Assembly: GCF_026625765.1 (NCBI RefSeq)
Contig: NZ_CP113062.1
Location: forward strand, 3,224,001 to 3,288,000
DNA length: 64,000 bases
DNA from: Frigoribacterium sp. SL97
GTDB taxonomy: Bacteria > Actinomycetota > Actinomycetes > Actinomycetales > Microbacteriaceae
Direction: 5' to 3'
How positions within the stretch are numbered: position 1 is the first letter of the stretch; each line of letters starts with the position of its first letter. Position numbers and translations under genes: made by a program. The notes under the pieces are model-generated. The model was not told the DNA's origin. It ran no database searches and saw only the letters and a program-made list of their open reading frames with translations. Positions 24,710 through 33,069 of the stretch are shown here, in pieces.

Positions 24710-25243
24710 ATGTCCGCACTCGACGAACTCCGCGCCACGGCCCACCCGATCCGCCTGCGCCTCCTGTCGCTCCTGACCGGCGTCGCGATGAGCGCCGCCG
24801 AGGCCGGTCGCGAGCTCGGGCTGTCGCAGGCGACGGCGAGCTACCACCTGCGCGTGCTCGAGCGCGTGGGTCTCGTCGAGGTCGTCGAGGTGGTCACGAT
24901 CCGCGGCGGCGAGGCCAAGCGCTACCGGCACCTCTCGTCGGCGCAGCCGTTCCCCGTCGTCCCGCCCTCCGTCGACGGGACCGACGACGACACCGACGCC
25001 GAACGCGCCCGCTACGTCGACGCCCTGGCCGACGAGCTGCGTCGCCGCTCCCCGCGGCGGGCGGATGGCCCCCAGATCTCGACCGACGCCGAGCTCTGGG
25101 TCGACCCCGAGACCTGGCAGCGGGTCGTGCGCCACGTGGGTCACGCCTCCGCCCTCCTGCACGCCGCCGCGCAGCGCCCCCGGACGCCGGGCACGAACCC
25201 GGTGTCGATGACGGCCGCCCTGTTCCCGATGAGGCGACCGTGA
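24710..25243 (+). CDS. ArsR-family helix-turn-helix regulator
   Basis: A 177-residue DNA-binding protein. The winged helix occupies residues 1-75: LRATAHPIRLRLLSLL, the recognition helix GLSQATASYHLRVLERVGLV, and a wing ending KRYRHLSS. The C-terminal part is acidic then Trp/His-containing, with no metal-binding CxC motif, so it probably senses something other than arsenite. CACGAT lies 6 nt before ATG 24710 and TTGACG 18 nt further up, a leaderless promoter. The MFS gene downstream starts inside its stop codon (GTGA), so the regulator and transporter form one operon and the MFS protein is the likely target. Confidence 0.88.
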   Translation: MSALDELRATAHPIRLRLLSLLTGVAMSAAEAGRELGLSQATASYHLRVLERVGLVEVVEVVTIRGGEAKRYRHLSSAQPFPVVPPSVDGTDDDTDAERARYVDALADELRRRSPRRADGPQISTDAELWVDPETWQRVVRHVGHASALLHAAAQRPRTPGTNPVSMTAALFPMRRP

Positions 25244-26586
25244 CCGGGGACGCAGGAGGCGCCTCCTCGGTCCCCCGGGCCCCTCACGACCGCCGGGGTC
25301 CCCTCGCACACGGCCCGTTCCGCTGGCTGCTCGCGGCTCGGACGACGGGCGTGCTCGGCAACGCCGTCGCCCCGATCGCCCTCGCGTTCGCCGTGCTCGA
25401 CCTGACCGGGTCAGCGGCCGACCTCGGCCTGGTCGTCGCGGCCCGGTCGATCGCCAACGTCGCGGTGCTGCTCTTCGGCGGCGTGATCGCCGACCGGCTG
25501 CGGCGAGACGTCGTGCTCGTCGGGACGTCGCTCGCCGCCGCCGGGACCCAGGCCGTCGTCGCCTCCCTCGTCGTCACGGGGTCGGCGACGATCCCGCTGC
25601 TCGTCGTGCTGAGCGTGCTGAACGGGGCGGTCGCGGCCGTGAGCCTGCCCGCGGCGGCGGCCCTCGTGCCCGAGACGGTGCCCGACGCCCTGCTGCGGCC
25701 CGCCAACGCGCTGCTGCGCCTCGGCCTCAACGGCGGCAGCGTCGTCGGGGCGTCGGCGGGGGCGGGGATCGTGGCGGTGGTCGGTCCGGGCTGGGGCCTC
25801 GCCGTCGACGCGGCGGGCTTCGCCCTCGCGGGCGTGCTGTACTCGCGGCTGCGGCTGCCCGTCCGGCCCGGCAGCCCGTCGCGCGGCGGGGTCGGCTCCG
25901 GCGCGGGCGCGGGGGCGGGCGCTGGGGCGGGCGCTGGCTCAGGCCCGGGCTCGGGCCCGTCGGTGATCGCCGATCTGCGCGAGGGGTGGCAGGAGTTCAC
26001 CCGGCGCTCGTGGGTCTGGATCGTGGTGGCGCAGTTCGCGGTGCTGAACGCCGCGTTCGTGGGGGCGACGACGGTGCTGGGCCCCGTCGTGGCGGACGGG
26101 TCGTTCGGGCGGGCGGCCTGGGGGTTGGTCGTCGCGGCCCAGACGGTCGGGCTCGGCCTCGGAGCCGTCATCGCCCTGCGCTGGCGGCCACGGCACGGCC
26201 TCGCCGTGGGCGTGGGGCTGATGGCCGTGACGGCGGTGCCGGTGGCGACGCTCGGACTGGCTCCGGTGGTGCCCGCGCTGGTGGTGGCCTTCCTGTTGGG
26301 CGGCGTCGCCCTCGAGATCTTCGCCATCTCGTGGGACCAGTCGTTGCAGAGCCACGTGCCCCGCGCCTCCCTGGCCCGGGTCTACTCGTACGACATGGTC
26401 GGCTCGTTCGTGGCCGTGCCGCTCGGTGAGGTGTTCGCGGGGCCGGCGGCGCAGTACGTCGGCACGCGTCCGACGCTGCTCGTCTGCGCCGCGATCATCG
26501 TGGCGGCGACCCTCGCGGCCGTCTCGACGCCGGGTGTCCGCCGACTGACGACCGACGAGGTGCGCCCACGGGTCACCGAGCCCTGA
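25240..26586 (+). CDS. major facilitator transporter (MFS, enterobactin-exporter-like)
   Basis: A 448-residue, twelve-helix exporter. GTG 25240 overlaps the ArsR stop as GTGA. After a short basic N-terminus comes FRWLLAARTTGVLGNAVAPI, then the MFS-type loop LFGGVIADRLRRD and AARSIANVAVLLF, and a second half beginning EFTRRSWVWIVVAQFAVLN. The cytoplasmic loop between the halves contains a Gly/Ala/Ser run (GSGAGAGAGAGAGAGSGPGS) from a DNA microsatellite at about 25900-25962, likely variable in length. The first codons include AGGAGGCGCCTCCT, a self-palindromic pair of the dispersed word. Its end overlaps convergent umuC by 14 bp. The substrate is unknown. Confidence 0.87.
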   Translation: MTGDAGGASSVPRAPHDRRGPLAHGPFRWLLAARTTGVLGNAVAPIALAFAVLDLTGSAADLGLVVAARSIANVAVLLFGGVIADRLRRDVVLVGTSLAAAGTQAVVASLVVTGSATIPLLVVLSVLNGAVAAVSLPAAAALVPETVPDALLRPANALLRLGLNGGSVVGASAGAGIVAVVGPGWGLAVDAAGFALAGVLYSRLRLPVRPGSPSRGGVGSGAGAGAGAGAGAGSGPGSGPSVIADLREGWQEFTRRSWVWIVVAQFAVLNAAFVGATTVLGPVVADGSFGRAAWGLVVAAQTVGLGLGAVIALRWRPRHGLAVGVGLMAVTAVPVATLGLAPVVPALVVAFLLGGVALEIFAISWDQSLQSHVPRASLARVYSYDMVGSFVAVPLGEVFAGPAAQYVGTRPTLLVCAAIIVAATLAAVSTPGVRRLTTDEVRPRVTEP

Positions 26587-27892
26587 CGGTCGCCAACTCG
26601 TCCCAGTGGGTGGTGGCGCGGGGCGACACCATGTCGCGCTTCATCGACCACCCGCGACGGTGGCGGAGACCCGCGATGCCGAGCCCCAGGGTGTCCTCGC
26701 CGAACTTGCCGGCGATGCGGTCGATGACGGCGCCGTAGGCGGGCGGTGCCGCGTCGGCCTCGCCGAAGACGTCGAGGCTCGCATGTTCGTCGCGCGGGGT
26801 GAGCTCCATCAGGGTGACGCCCGCCCGGACGTAGCGCTTGCCGGGTTCGAGCTGCGGCCCGAGGGCGGCGATGGCCGAGCGGTACAGCAGGGCGGCGTCG
26901 TCGGTGGGCTCGGGGAACGCCACCGACACCGAGTGGTTCGTGTGGGCGGCGCTGTCGGAGAACGGCGAGGTCGCGGTGAAGCACCGCATCATGCGCGTCA
27001 ACGACCCCTGCCCGCGCAACCGGGCCGCGGCTCGCTGCGTGTAGACCGACAGGACCTCTTCGAGCTCGGTGACGGTCGTGATGGGCACCGCGAACGACCG
27101 CGAGTGGTAGATCTGCTCACGGTCGGGCTGCACCTGCTCGATCGGCAGGCAGTCGACCCCGCGCAGTTCGTGCACGACCCGGGCCTGCACGACGCCGAAG
27201 CGCGTGCGGATGCGGGCGGCGTCGGCGTCGCGGAGGTCGGCCGCGGTGTGGATGCCGAGCGGCGCGAGCTTCTTCGCGGTGCGGCGACCGATGCCCCAGA
27301 CGTCGCCGACGTCGACGCTCGCGAGGATCGCCGTCTGCTGCTCGGGGGCGTAGCTGCCCAGGTGGCAGACGCCGGCGAGGGCGGCGTTCTGTTTCGAACC
27401 CCGGTTGGCGAGTTTGGCCAGGGTCTTGGTCGGGGCGATGCCGATGCTGACGGGTAGGCCGATGAGCTTGCGCAGGGCGCGGCGGATCTCGCGGGCCTGG
27501 GCGATCGTGTCGTCGAGCGAACCGGTCAGCTCGATGAACGACTCGTCGATCGAGTACACCTCTTGGTCGCTGGTGTACCGACTCAGGATCTCGGCCGACC
27601 GCGCCGACATGTCGCCGTAGAGCTCGTAGTTGCTCGACACCGCGACCACGCCCTGCATCGCCGCGATCGGGGCGATGCTGTGCCACGGTGCCGCCATGTC
27701 GACGTTCAGCGCCTTCGCCTCTTGCGAACGGGCGATGACGCAGCCGTCGTTGTTCGACAGCACGACCACCGGCCGCCCTTCGAGGGCCGGGTTGAAGACG
27801 CGCTCGCACGACACGTAGAAGTTGTTGGCGTCGACGATGGCGACGCTGCGCTCGGACGCGGTCGACCGGGATGTCGTAGCGGACTCAGACAC
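26573..27892 (-). CDS. umuC: Y-family DNA polymerase, UmuC-like
   Basis: A 439-residue error-prone translesion polymerase subunit (Pol V catalytic type). The active-site block AIVDANNFYVSCERVFNP (residue 18 on) holds the first metal-binding Asp and the steric gate Tyr, and the second acidic pair is in YSIDESFIELTG. The little-finger domain contains RSFAVPITTVTELEEVL and the Arg/Met/Arg region GSLTRMMRCFTA. The UmuC-type C-terminal domain (DRIAGKFGEDTLGLGIAGLR) distinguishes it from DinB. The start overlaps the umuD stop by 8 nt. Expression is probably SOS-induced through the box upstream of umuD. The 3' end overlaps the convergent MFS gene by 14 bp. Confidence 0.93.
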   Translation of the reverse strand: MSESATTSRSTASERSVAIVDANNFYVSCERVFNPALEGRPVVVLSNNDGCVIARSQEAKALNVDMAAPWHSIAPIAAMQGVVAVSSNYELYGDMSARSAEILSRYTSDQEVYSIDESFIELTGSLDDTIAQAREIRRALRKLIGLPVSIGIAPTKTLAKLANRGSKQNAALAGVCHLGSYAPEQQTAILASVDVGDVWGIGRRTAKKLAPLGIHTAADLRDADAARIRTRFGVVQARVVHELRGVDCLPIEQVQPDREQIYHSRSFAVPITTVTELEEVLSVYTQRAAARLRGQGSLTRMMRCFTATSPFSDSAAHTNHSVSVAFPEPTDDAALLYRSAIAALGPQLEPGKRYVRAGVTLMELTPRDEHASLDVFGEADAAPPAYGAVIDRIAGKFGEDTLGLGIAGLRHRRGWSMKRDMVSPRATTHWDELATVRAR

Positions 27893-28331
27893 GGTGCAGG
27901 CACCTCGTCACGACGCCCCAGATCGTCGCCTCGTCGAGCTCGGACAGCACGATCTCGGGGTAGGCCGGGTTCTCGGGGCTGAGCACCATCTGCCCCTGCC
28001 GGTACGAGAGGCGCTTGACGGTGAGCTCGGCGTTGACGACCGCGACGACCACGTGGCCGTCGTGGGCGTCGAGCCCCCGGTCGACGACGAGCTCGTCACC
28101 GTCGAAGATGCCGGCGCCGGTCATGCTGTCGCCGCTGACCCGCACCAGGAACGTCGCGGTGGGGTCGCGCATCAGGTGCCGGTTGAGGTCGACCGGCCCG
28201 TTGTAGTAGCCCTGCGCCGGAGAGGGGAAACCGGCGTGGACGGCTTCGGCGGCCTGCTGCGGCAACAGGTGGTCGGGACGTTCGTCGCCCCCGACGGGGC
28301 CGATGACGGCGGTCACCGTGTGCCCTCGCAC
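27885..28331 (-). CDS. umuD: UmuD-like S24 peptidase
   Basis: A 148-residue LexA-type self-cleaving protein, partner of UmuC. The cleavage site is the Ala-Gly at 33-34 in EAVHAGFPSPAQ, the nucleophile Ser69 in VRVSGDSM and the general base Lys106 in ELTVKRLSY, so all residues for RecA-stimulated self-cleavage are present. There is no DNA-binding domain, which separates it from LexA. GTG 28331 or GTG 28316 could be the start. It is translationally coupled to umuC. The Gly residues YYNGPVDLN after the cleavage site match UmuD rather than phage repressors. Confidence 0.92.
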   Translation of the reverse strand: MRGHTVTAVIGPVGGDERPDHLLPQQAAEAVHAGFPSPAQGYYNGPVDLNRHLMRDPTATFLVRVSGDSMTGAGIFDGDELVVDRGLDAHDGHVVVAVVNAELTVKRLSYRQGQMVLSPENPAYPEIVLSELDEATIWGVVTRCLHRV

Positions 28332-28355
28332 CCGGCACGGGGGTCGCCGAGGAGG

Positions 28356-28369
28356 CGCACGCCGGTTCG
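28356..28369 (-). promoter_or_regulatory. candidate LexA (SOS) box for umuDC
   Basis: On the minus strand CGAACcggcGTGCG fits the actinobacterial CGAAC-N4-GTTCG box with a single mismatch and lies 25-38 nt before the umuD start. It partly overlaps an AGGAGGCGC word. Confidence 0.4.
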
Positions 28370-28623
28370 CACGGACGACTGCCGGTGATCTCTCATCACG
28401 CCTCCCACCGAGGACGCTACGTCAGACCACCGACACCGCGCTCCGCGCCGGGACGGCCGCCCCGCCGCGACCGCCGACCCCGCGGGTGCCGCACCACCGC
28501 GACCACCGACCCCACGAGTGCCGCGCCACCGGCACGACGTCCCGCCCCGGCACCTCGGGCCACCCCCCGCCGCCCCGGCACTCCGGCACCCCGCCCTGCG
28601 CGTCGCCACGCGGTGCGGTGCGG

Positions 28624-28721
28624 TGCGGGCAATTCCTGCCTCGTGCTGCGACGTTCCGCGGCGGCCCCGAGCCTCCGGGCCCGGGTATTCGCGCTGCGGC
28701 ACCATCCCGGAGTTGCCGACG
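28624..28721. repeat. palindromic intergenic repeat, copy A
   Basis: A 98-bp element whose ends are imperfect inverted repeats: TGCGGGCAATTCCTGCCT at the left, and at the right CATCCCGGAGTTGCCGAC. Copy B has the same length and lies 217 bp downstream; the flank CCCTGCGCGTCGC just before each is also shared. The whole stretch 28332-29051 between umuD and the DUF2254 gene contains no convincing gene, only these elements and Pro/Arg-type low-complexity GC. Confidence 0.7.
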
Positions 28722-28840
28722 CGGATCATGGTGACGCGCGGTCCCGACCGGAGCCGAGCCCGCCCGCACCCCCGGCACGCCCCGCCGCCACCCTGGCACC
28801 CCGGCGCCCCGCTCAACCCGCCCTGCGCGTCGCCTCGCGG

Positions 28841-28938
28841 TGCGGGCAATTCCTGCCTGGTGTCGCACCGAGCTGCGCGAGCCCCGGGACTCGGGGCCCG
28901 GGATTCGGCGCTGCGGCACCAGCCCGGAGTTGCCGACA
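28841..28938. repeat. palindromic intergenic repeat, copy B
   Basis: 98 bp, left end TGCGGGCAATTCCTGCCTGG, right end GCACCAGCCCGGAGTTGCCG. It is the sister of copy A in the same orientation. An internal GCCCCGGGACTCGGGGC gives a central hairpin. Its right end matches the 89-bp copies at 57-59 kb. Confidence 0.7.
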
Positions 28939-29051
28939 CGAGTGCGTGACGACCCGAGCGCACGGCACGGTCACGACGCGACGTGCACGTCCGCACTGCC
29001 GAGCCCCGCCCCCCGGCACGCAGGCGCGTGCGGTCGTCGGCGGCGGGAGCC

Positions 29052-30284
29052 TCAGCCGGCGAGGGCGTCCCGGAGGGCGGTCCCGTGATCGACCAGTCGA
29101 CCGGCGCGGGCCGACGGGGCCACCTCGTCGAGCCGCTCGACGAGGCGCAGCGCGGCCGCCAGCACGGCCGGTTGGTCGGGGGCGTAGGTGCGGACGGTGT
29201 GGAACAGCGAGTCGACGAGCGCCTCCACCGACGGCCACGTGACGAGGACGGCGGGTGCACCCCGGTCGTCCAGCAGCGCCGTGACGGGCTCGCCCCGACG
29301 CCACAGCGGGACGAGCACTCCGGCCGACATGTCGAGCGCGCTCACCGCGGTGTACGGGTCGTTGCTCCCCGAGGCGAGACCGCGCACGGCGATCTCGACG
29401 AGTTGCTGCAGGGCGAACCCGACGTCCTGGTGAGGCGTCCGGGCGGGCCCCAGGGTGGTCGCCCGTCGCAGTTCACGGACCGTGTCGGACCCCGGGGAGG
29501 CGCTGGTCACCGCGAGCGGGTCCCCCACGATCACGTACCGGCCGGGCATCGCGACGACCTCCACGACGAGGCCGTCACGCACGGCGACGCGTCGGAGCGC
29601 CTCGAACGCGACGGTCTGCACGTAGCCGTCGGCGTCGGCACGGACGACGGCCGCGTCGGCCGGGAGCGGACCGTCCGCCGAGGACCGGACCCGCGCCTCC
29701 TGGCTGACGTCGTCGGCGGGGCTCGTGGGGTAGACGACGTCGGTCACGGCCCGGAGGTCGTCGAGCACGCGCGCCTGCAACGAGGTGATCTGCACCGAAC
29801 CGGCGATGTGGTGGATGAAGAAGACCAGCACCCCCACGTCGAACACGCTGAGCAGGACCGCGACGTGGACGGCGATCACCGGGACGAACGCGCTGGTGTC
29901 GTCGACCTCGGTGTGGACGGTGCGCATCACGACGATGCAGTAGAGGAAGGTCGAGGTGAAGGTCGCCAGCACGAACTGGTTGGCACGGTCGGCCATGAAG
30001 TTGCGGACGAGTCGCGGGCCGTAGGTCGACGACGTCGTGGCGAGCACCGAGATCGTGATCGAGAACGACGTCCCGGCCACGGTCAGCATCGACGTCCCGA
30101 TGCCCGAGAGCAACGACCGTCCCCCGGAGGCGCTGAGGGCACCCAGCAGCGGCAGCCCCTCGGTCACCGTCGTCGGCAGGGACCTGTCGACCGTCACCAA
30201 CACCTCGGCGAGGACGACGGCGACGAGCCCGAACACGGCGGGCAGGAACCAGAACGACTCCCGCACGCGGGTCAACGACAGCAT
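29052..30284 (-). CDS. DUF2254 membrane protein
   Basis: A 410-residue inner-membrane protein of unknown function. Four hydrophobic helices occupy the first 150 residues: SFWFLPAVFGLVAVVLAEVL, GTSMLTVAGTSFSITISVLA, NQFVLATFTSTFLYCIVVM and VPVIAVHVAVLLSVFDVGVL. The SSTYGPRLVRNFMADRANQF segment between helices is highly typical of DUF2254. A soluble cytoplasmic domain follows, with AVTSASPGSDTVRELRRATT and DPYTAVSALDMSAGVLV. ATG 30284 lies 7 nt after TACGCT (30292-30297), a leaderless arrangement. It is downstream of a TetR gene but separated by 74 nt and its own promoter. QEARV near residue 195 is another GGAGGCGCGGGTC insertion-like word. Confidence 0.88.
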   Translation of the reverse strand: MLSLTRVRESFWFLPAVFGLVAVVLAEVLVTVDRSLPTTVTEGLPLLGALSASGGRSLLSGIGTSMLTVAGTSFSITISVLATTSSTYGPRLVRNFMADRANQFVLATFTSTFLYCIVVMRTVHTEVDDTSAFVPVIAVHVAVLLSVFDVGVLVFFIHHIAGSVQITSLQARVLDDLRAVTDVVYPTSPADDVSQEARVRSSADGPLPADAAVVRADADGYVQTVAFEALRRVAVRDGLVVEVVAMPGRYVIVGDPLAVTSASPGSDTVRELRRATTLGPARTPHQDVGFALQQLVEIAVRGLASGSNDPYTAVSALDMSAGVLVPLWRRGEPVTALLDDRGAPAVLVTWPSVEALVDSLFHTVRTYAPDQPAVLAAALRLVERLDEVAPSARAGRLVDHGTALRDALAG

Positions 30285-30358
30285 GCCGCCGAGCGTAGAC
30301 GGTGCCTCCCGCCGGGCACCGCCGGAGGGGAGGACGCCGCCACCGACGCCCCCGCCGA

Positions 30359-30961
30359 TCAGCGGGTCGTGACCACGCGCCGTCCGAGGTCGGAGTCGAG
30401 CATCGTGTCCATGGCCGTGCCCACCAGGCGGTCCCCGAGGGGGCGCTCGATGCGGCCGGAGGCGACCAGCGAGGCGATCCCCTGCATCGTCGCCGCGAAG
30501 AGCATCTTGAAGTGGTCGCGCGACTCGTCACCGGACGCCTCGGACTCCGTCGGCCCCAGGGCTCCGTCGAGGACGGCGAAGAGGGTGCCCGCCGCCTCGT
30601 GCACGGCCTCGGGCTTCGTCGTCACCTTGGTCTGGAACATGAGCTCCATCAGCGCGGCATCGTCGACGGCGAAGTCGACGTAGGCCCGGGCGACGCGATG
30701 GAGGCGTTCCGTCCGACCTCCCCCGCCGTCGAGCGCGCGTCGGACCGCGGTGGTGAGCCGCTCGAACCCGGCTCCGGCGAGCGCGTCGAGCAGCGCCTGC
30801 CGATCGACGAAGTGGCTCCGGGGGGCACCGTGACTGACCCCGGCCCGACGGGCGAGGTCGCGGAGCGAGAGGCCGTCGACGCCGGACTCGCGCACGACCT
30901 CGATCGCCTCGTCCAGCAGCACGGCGCGCAGGTTCCCGTGGTGGAAGGGCCGCTGCGTCAT
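30359..30961 (-). CDS. TetR-family regulator
   Basis: A 200-residue repressor. The DNA-binding part is at residues 8-52: HGNLRAVLLDEAIEVVRESG, then LSLRDLARRAGVSHGAPRSH, with F after it. The C-terminal ligand domain contains DAALMELMFQTKVTTKPEAV and a TetR_C_33-like tail. ATG 30961 has TAGGAT 6 nt upstream. A perfect palindrome, CTAGTCATTGACTAG, lies in the 62-bp gap to the divergent SDR gene and overlaps that gene's -35, so the SDR gene is the likely target. The inducer is unknown. Confidence 0.9.
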   Translation of the reverse strand: MTQRPFHHGNLRAVLLDEAIEVVRESGVDGLSLRDLARRAGVSHGAPRSHFVDRQALLDALAGAGFERLTTAVRRALDGGGGRTERLHRVARAYVDFAVDDAALMELMFQTKVTTKPEAVHEAAGTLFAVLDGALGPTESEASGDESRDHFKMLFAATMQGIASLVASGRIERPLGDRLVGTAMDTMLDSDLGRRVVTTR

Positions 30962-30981
30962 GCCTCGATCCTAATCCCCGA

Positions 30982-30996
30982 CTAGTCATTGACTAG
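30982..30996. promoter_or_regulatory. TetR operator between the divergent pair
   Basis: CTAGTCA-T-TGACTAG is a perfect 15-bp dyad with a 1-bp centre. It overlaps the -35 TTGACT of the SDR promoter, so binding of the adjacent TetR protein would block transcription. Further CTAG steps at 30999-31002 and 31010-31014 may extend the site. Confidence 0.75.
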
Positions 30997-31017
30997 ATAC
31001 TAGACACCGCCTAGATT
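30989..31017 (+). promoter_or_regulatory. leaderless promoter of the SDR gene
   Basis: TTGACT (30989-30994), 17-bp spacer, TAGATT (31012-31017), with the ATG only 6 nt further on. This is a textbook leaderless actinobacterial promoter and the best defined in the window. Confidence 0.75.
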
Positions 31018-31023
31018 GAGGCC

Positions 31024-31674
31024 ATGACGACTCCACGCACCCTCCTCGTGCTCGGCGCCACGGGGCAGACCGGGCAGCACTTCACGCGACTGGCACTCGA
31101 CGCCGGGCATCGACTCCGCGCTCTCGCGCGGACGCCCGGCAAGCTCGCGATCGAGCACGACGACCTCGAGGTCGTCCAGGGCTCCCTCGACGACGACCTC
31201 GACCTCGACGCCCTGCTCGGCGGCGTCGACGCCGTCGTGATGATGGTCGGGGACGCGGCCGCCCAACGCGAGCGGCAGGTGAACGCGACCTTCGTCCGAG
31301 CGCTCGTCCCCGCCATGCGCCGCAGCGGCACGCGGCGACTCCTGTACCAGGCCGGGGGCCTGAGCGCGGCACCGGGCAAGCCCCTCGCACCGGTGCTGCG
31401 GATCGTCCGCAGCACGATCGCCCGCGCGTACATCGGCCAGCACGAGGACAACGAGGCCGTCATGCGCTACCTCGACCAGGACGCCCGTGACGTCGAGTGG
31501 ATGGTCCACCGGGCCGGCATCGGCTCCGACGGCCCGTCCAAGGGCGAACTGCACCGCTCCTCCTCGTTCATCAGCATCGGCACGTTCGCCGACTGCGCCG
31601 CCTACGACCTGCGGCTGCTCTTCGATGATTCGGCCGTCCACACCTGCGACGGCAGCCGCTACCGGCGGGGCTGA
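31024..31674 (+). CDS. NAD(P)-binding SDR/NmrA-like protein
   Basis: An atypical short-chain dehydrogenase of 216 residues. TLLVLGATGQTGQHFTRLAL is the N-terminal dinucleotide-binding loop, DLEVVQGSLDD the second strand and GGVDAVVMMVGDAA the third. There is no YxxxK catalytic pair, so it is likely a NAD(P)H sensor or flavin/quinone-linked reductase of the NmrA/SDR_a5 type. It is divergent from a TetR gene whose operator overlaps its promoter, the usual arrangement for a xenobiotic- or quinone-inducible reductase. Translation starts at ATG 31024, almost at the 5' end of the mRNA. Confidence 0.87.
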   Translation: MTTPRTLLVLGATGQTGQHFTRLALDAGHRLRALARTPGKLAIEHDDLEVVQGSLDDDLDLDALLGGVDAVVMMVGDAAAQRERQVNATFVRALVPAMRRSGTRRLLYQAGGLSAAPGKPLAPVLRIVRSTIARAYIGQHEDNEAVMRYLDQDARDVEWMVHRAGIGSDGPSKGELHRSSSFISIGTFADCAAYDLRLLFDDSAVHTCDGSRYRRG

Positions 31675-31698
31675 TCGACCACCGGAGCTGCTGATCGA

Positions 31699-32295
31699 CT
31701 ACCGCGGGGCGCTGGTCCGCAGGGCGGCGGCGAGGACGACCTCGAGAGCCTGCACCTGGCGCGCCGCGGTCCAGCGGCCGGGGTCGCCGGTCGCCAGGCT
31801 CGAGACCCCCTCCACCGCCGCGACGAGGGCCGCCGCCCGGGTGCCCGCCTCGTCGTGGCCCCCGGGATCACCGACCCCGAGCAGTCGCGTCAGACGGTCG
31901 GCGAAGGCGCGGCTGGCGAGGGCGTGCCGCTCGGCCAGGACGGGATCGTCGAGCGCCGCGGCCAGGAAGCCGACCCACACGCGGGCCTCGGCGAGACGCT
32001 CGTCGTCGGTCGGCAGGGTGCCCAGGACGACGGCGCGTACGGCGGCCACCGCGTCGCCGGCATCGCCCTCGAGCGCGTCCGAGCGCTCGCGGGTGCGCTC
32101 GTGGAGCACGTCCCGGGCGTGGAGCAGCAGGGCCTGCTTGTCCCGGAAGGTGTGCAGGACGAGGCCCGTGGTGCAGCCCGCCCGTTCGGCGACCGCGCGG
32201 AGGGTGAGTCCCGTCGGCCCGCGCTCGGCGAGGGTCGTGAACACGGCGTCCGAGAGACGCCTCCGGGTGTCGTCCACGTCACGCGTCCTGCTCAT
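31699..32295 (-). CDS. TetR-family regulator
   Basis: A 198-residue repressor. The helix-turn-helix spans TRRRLSDAVFTTLAERGPTG to LTLRAVAERAGCTTGLVLHT, ending TFRDKQALLLHARDVL, and the remaining two thirds is the helical ligand domain. ATG 32295 has TACGAT 6 nt upstream (32302-32307), so it is probably leaderless. Overlapping dyads GTAACgcatGTTAC and GTTAC-C-GTAAC sit on this -10 and point to autorepression and control of the divergent GNAT gene. The family is clear; no ligand can be assigned. Confidence 0.9.
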   Translation of the reverse strand: MSRTRDVDDTRRRLSDAVFTTLAERGPTGLTLRAVAERAGCTTGLVLHTFRDKQALLLHARDVLHERTRERSDALEGDAGDAVAAVRAVVLGTLPTDDERLAEARVWVGFLAAALDDPVLAERHALASRAFADRLTRLLGVGDPGGHDEAGTRAAALVAAVEGVSSLATGDPGRWTAARQVQALEVVLAAALRTSAPR

Positions 32296-32304
32296 CCCGT
32301 GATC

Positions 32305-32324
32305 GTAACGCATGTTACCGTAAC
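32305..32324. promoter_or_regulatory. overlapping palindromes between tetR and GNAT genes
   Basis: GTAAC-GCAT-GTTAC (32305-32318) and GTTAC-C-GTAAC (32314-32324) share five bases, giving three alternating half-sites of one 5-bp word. They cover the -10 of the tetR gene and lie 22 nt before the GNAT start, so they are probably the operator for both. Confidence 0.65.
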
Positions 32325-32346
32325 GGTTGTCACGAAAGGACGACCC

Positions 32347-32817
32347 ATGCGCTGGACGATCACCCGGACCCCCTTCGACCACCCCGACGCCGACGGCCTC
32401 CGCCGCGCACAGCGGGTCGAACTCGACGCCCGGTACGGCAGCGACGACCACGAGCCGGGCACGCCGCCGTCGGCGGCCGACGTCCCGGTGTTCCTCGTCG
32501 CCCGCGCGGACGACGGCCGGCCGATCGCCTGCGGTGGCCTGCGCCCTCTCGCCGACACGGTGGTCGGCCCGGCCACGGTCGAGGTCAAACGCATGTACGT
32601 CTCGCCCGAGGCGCGGGGATCGGGGGTCGCGACCGCCGTCCTCCGAGCCCTCGAGGACGCCGCTCGCGACCTGGGCTCCCGCCGGATCGTGCTCGAGACG
32701 GGCATCCTCCAGCCGGACGCCATCCGCTTCTACGAACGAGAGGGCTACGAGAGCATCCCGCTCTTCGGCTCGTACGCCGGGTCGGCCGAGTCGGTCTGCT
32801 TCGCCCGCGACGTCTGA
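32347..32817 (+). CDS. GNAT-family N-acetyltransferase
   Basis: A 156-residue acetyl-CoA-dependent transferase. The core is VEVKRMYVSPEARGSGVATA, with the acetyl-CoA pyrophosphate loop R-G-S-G-V-A, then IVLETGILQPDAIRFYEREG and the terminal strand ESIPLFGSYAGSAESVCFA. This pattern, ETG followed by FYEREGY, is common in small-molecule GNATs of Actinobacteria. ATG 32347 has AAAGGA 7 nt upstream. It is divergent from a TetR gene and shares its operator region, so its expression is probably induced by the TetR ligand. The acceptor substrate is unknown. Confidence 0.88.
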   Translation: MRWTITRTPFDHPDADGLRRAQRVELDARYGSDDHEPGTPPSAADVPVFLVARADDGRPIACGGLRPLADTVVGPATVEVKRMYVSPEARGSGVATAVLRALEDAARDLGSRRIVLETGILQPDAIRFYEREGYESIPLFGSYAGSAESVCFARDV

Positions 32818-33069
32818 GCCGCGGCCGCGGCACCCCGTCGACCCGCAGGCGCCCTGCCGACCCGCAGGCGCCCTCCCGACCCGCGGCGGGGCATCCCTCT
32901 CGGGGCGGGGCACGTCTTCTGGGGTAGGGACAGCCGCCGGTAGATGCGGCATCGTGTCCGTCAGACCTCCCGTCGGCGATTCGTGACGAAACCTGCTCGA
33001 CCCTCGTCCCCATTGCTGAGGCCACGTCCCACCAGCGTGCGACCCGGAGAGGAGGACCAGGAGATCACC

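Noticed and set aside
24757..24766. GCGCCTCCTG in the ArsR gene as a member of the dispersed word family
   Set aside because: It codes for the conserved LRLL of the helix-turn-helix and is likely coincidental, although it is included in the raw count.
28624..28938. Two evenly spaced repeats that might suggest CRISPR
   Set aside because: Units are 98 bp, imperfectly palindromic and only two; spacing and length are wrong for CRISPR and no cas genes are near.
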